Below, in pieces: positions 62,443 through 63,650 of a DNA stretch of 63,650 nt. The DNA comes from SXXH01 sp041165735 (GTDB lineage: Bacteria; Planctomycetota; UBA1135; GCA-002686595): positions 1 through 63,650 of the forward strand of contig JBKDQQ010000119.1 of the NCBI GenBank assembly GCA_046341775.1, read 5' to 3'. Made by a program: the position numbers and the translations under genes. Position 1 is the first letter of the stretch. Each line of letters begins with the position of its first letter. The notes beneath the pieces are model-generated. The model was not told where the DNA came from. It ran no database searches and worked only from the letters and a program-made list of their open reading frames with translations.

Positions 62443-63650
62443 ATGAAGATCCTTTACGCCCTCACCGCGATCCTCGCCGCCACGGCGGCTTCGGCGCGCG
62501 CCCAGTCGGACCTGGCCGGCGCCCGCTGGATCGGCGAGCCCGCCTACGCGATCGAGGAGGACGGGGCGCGCATCGGCTTCTGCAGCGAGCCCGCGGCCAA
62601 GGAGGACGAGTACCAGTGGGTGCAGCTCGACCTCGGCGAGGATCGTCGCTTCGACAAGCTGCGCATCCACTTCGCGCGCCCCCATGGCGATCCAACCCGC
62701 CCCGGGGAGCTCGTGCCGCGCGCGCTGCGCGTCTACACGGACCGCAACGAGCGCTTCGACAAGACCTTCATGCGGATCGCCGAGAACCTCGAGATCGATC
62801 CCGCCTCCACGGAGCCGCTCGAGTTCGCGTTGTCGGCCTACAAGTTGCGCTACCTGCGCATCGTGTGCACCAGGCTCGCGCCGCGCCCCGAGGGCGGCCA
62901 CTGCTTCGCCCTGGGCGAGATCGAAGTCCTCGATGGCGGGATCGACATCGCCGGCAAGGCCAAGGTCTCCGCGGGAGCTTCGCGCGAATCCGAGGGCTGG
63001 ACGCGCCTCGCCATCAACGACGGCGAGCTCCTGCCGCAACCGGCGAACGCGCTGCGCGCGCGGCGCATGTCGCAGGAGCCCGCCGTGGCGCTGCGGCGCG
63101 AGTTCCGCCTGCCTGCGGCGCCACGCAGCGCCATCCTGCACGTGGCGACGCGCGGCATGGCGCGCACGCGCATCAACGGCGTGGAAGTGCCGGGCACCGG
63201 CCTGGGCTCCGGGTTCTTCGCGGCCGACGAGGTGGTCTGGACCAGCCACGACGCCAAGGGGCTCCTGGCCAAGGGCGCCAACTGCATCGGCGTGCTGCTC
63301 GCGCCCGGCTGGCATTGCGGTCGCGGCGAGTTCGCGGCCATCTCCACCCTGCCCGCGGTGGGCATCGGGCTCGATCCGTTGCCGCGCTACCTCGCCCGCC
63401 TCGTGGTCGAATGCGAGGACGGCTCGCGCCACGAGATCGCGAGCGACGGCAAGTGGAGCTGGTCGCAGGCCGGAGCGGTGCGCGAGTCCGACCTCCTGCG
63501 CGGCGAAGCCACCACGACGGCGGCGAACCTCGGCGCGTGGGACAAGGCCGGCCTCGACGACACCGCGTGGCGCCCTGTCGCCAGCGAGCCCGCGACCGGT
63601 CTCGCCCTGCGTCGCGCGCGCGCCATCGGGGCGGATGCGCGTTGGGTTCC
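62443..63650 (+). CDS. Secreted GH78-type (alpha-L-rhamnosidase-like) protein, 3' end beyond window
   Basis: 402 codons before the window ends, with a signal peptide (MKILYALTAILAATAASARA). Residues about 22-170 form a discoidin-like jelly roll (VQLDLGEDRRFDKLRIHF, LRYLRIVCTRL). Next comes the N-terminal domain of bacterial alpha-L-rhamnosidases: RREFRLPAAPRSAILHVATRGMARTRINGVEVPG, then AKGANCIGVLLAPGWHCGRGEF. The catalytic (alpha/alpha)6 barrel would lie outside the window, so enzymatic activity cannot be checked. The likely substrate is rhamnose-containing algal or plant polysaccharide. TATACT near 62397-62402 is a near-perfect -10, about 40 nt upstream. Confidence 0.8.
   Translation, partial: MKILYALTAILAATAASARAQSDLAGARWIGEPAYAIEEDGARIGFCSEPAAKEDEYQWVQLDLGEDRRFDKLRIHFARPHGDPTRPGELVPRALRVYTDRNERFDKTFMRIAENLEIDPASTEPLEFALSAYKLRYLRIVCTRLAPRPEGGHCFALGEIEVLDGGIDIAGKAKVSAGASRESEGWTRLAINDGELLPQPANALRARRMSQEPAVALRREFRLPAAPRSAILHVATRGMARTRINGVEVPGTGLGSGFFAADEVVWTSHDAKGLLAKGANCIGVLLAPGWHCGRGEFAAISTLPAVGIGLDPLPRYLARLVVECEDGSRHEIASDGKWSWSQAGAVRESDLLRGEATTTAANLGAWDKAGLDDTAWRPVASEPATGLALRRARAIGADARWV

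Overview
This window is GC-rich (about 70% by eye), densely coding DNA that most resembles a planctomycete chromosome. Three things point there: a C-terminal cysteine-rich tail of the YCFGDG...CPCGN type on a secreted cytochrome, which I associate with deep-branching Planctomycetota; large membrane Ser/Thr kinases beside an ECF sigma factor; and a Tat-exported Gfo/Idh/MocA oxidoreductase. The phylum call is inference. There are about 50 protein genes, two of them cut by the window edges. I see no rRNA, tRNA, CRISPR array or intact transposon, and no gap between genes exceeds 300 bases.

Layout. 1-2144: a partial lipoprotein gene and an isocitrate-lyase-like gene that has lost its catalytic motif. 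2414-7717: two tandem alkaline-phosphatase-superfamily phosphodiesterases, a 65-residue ribbon-helix-helix-like protein and a membrane protein, all tightly packed. 7782-11856: a secreted HExxH peptidase and an MBOAT/SGNH O-acylation pair. 12089-14618: a three-gene cassette (heme-oxygenase-like diiron enzyme, methyltransferase, TauD-type dioxygenase) behind an 18-bp perfect palindrome. 14668-21144: a transglutaminase-like protein, an ECF sigma factor, and facing it a kinase plus a lipoprotein that joins YwqK/MORN-like repeats to a peroxiredoxin-like domain. 21185-26457: aldo-keto reductase, prolyl-hydroxylase-like dioxygenase, DUF4236 pair, Gfo/Idh/MocA oxidoreductase with a frameshifting G11 tract, bisphosphate nucleotidase and PrxQ-type peroxiredoxin. 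26632-33521: di-heme beta-propeller protein, acyltransferase-3 protein, and a FIST/rhodanese/TPR-lipoprotein operon. 33797-41154: HEAT-repeat protein, a kinase/RDD/pseudokinase/RDD membrane protein, the SPFH-Arc-HD operon and a ferredoxin reductase. 41226-50790: HrpB, an esterase, a degenerate peptidase, a rhomboid and a UvrD-type helicase. 50798-56901 (minus strand): RlmN, CrcB, L,D-transpeptidase, YaeQ, PepQ and a POT transporter. 57082-63650: an unknown protein, a polytopic membrane protein, an NTT/MFS-like carrier, a second rhomboid and the start of a GH78-type secreted protein.

Two patterns cross gene boundaries. First, a palindrome GTCAA-N6-TTGAC occurs five times perfectly, always with a 6-bp spacer, and several more times with one mismatch. 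It falls in different reading frames and mostly inside or at the end of genes, so it looks like a DNA-level signal; three sites share TGTCAAG-N4-TTTGACGG. Second, many start codons are preceded at 5-8 nt (most often 8) by a TANNNT hexamer, the expected arrangement for leaderless mRNAs. The diiron/methyltransferase/dioxygenase cassette is the best candidate for an undescribed pathway. All family assignments were made by reading motifs; no database search was run.
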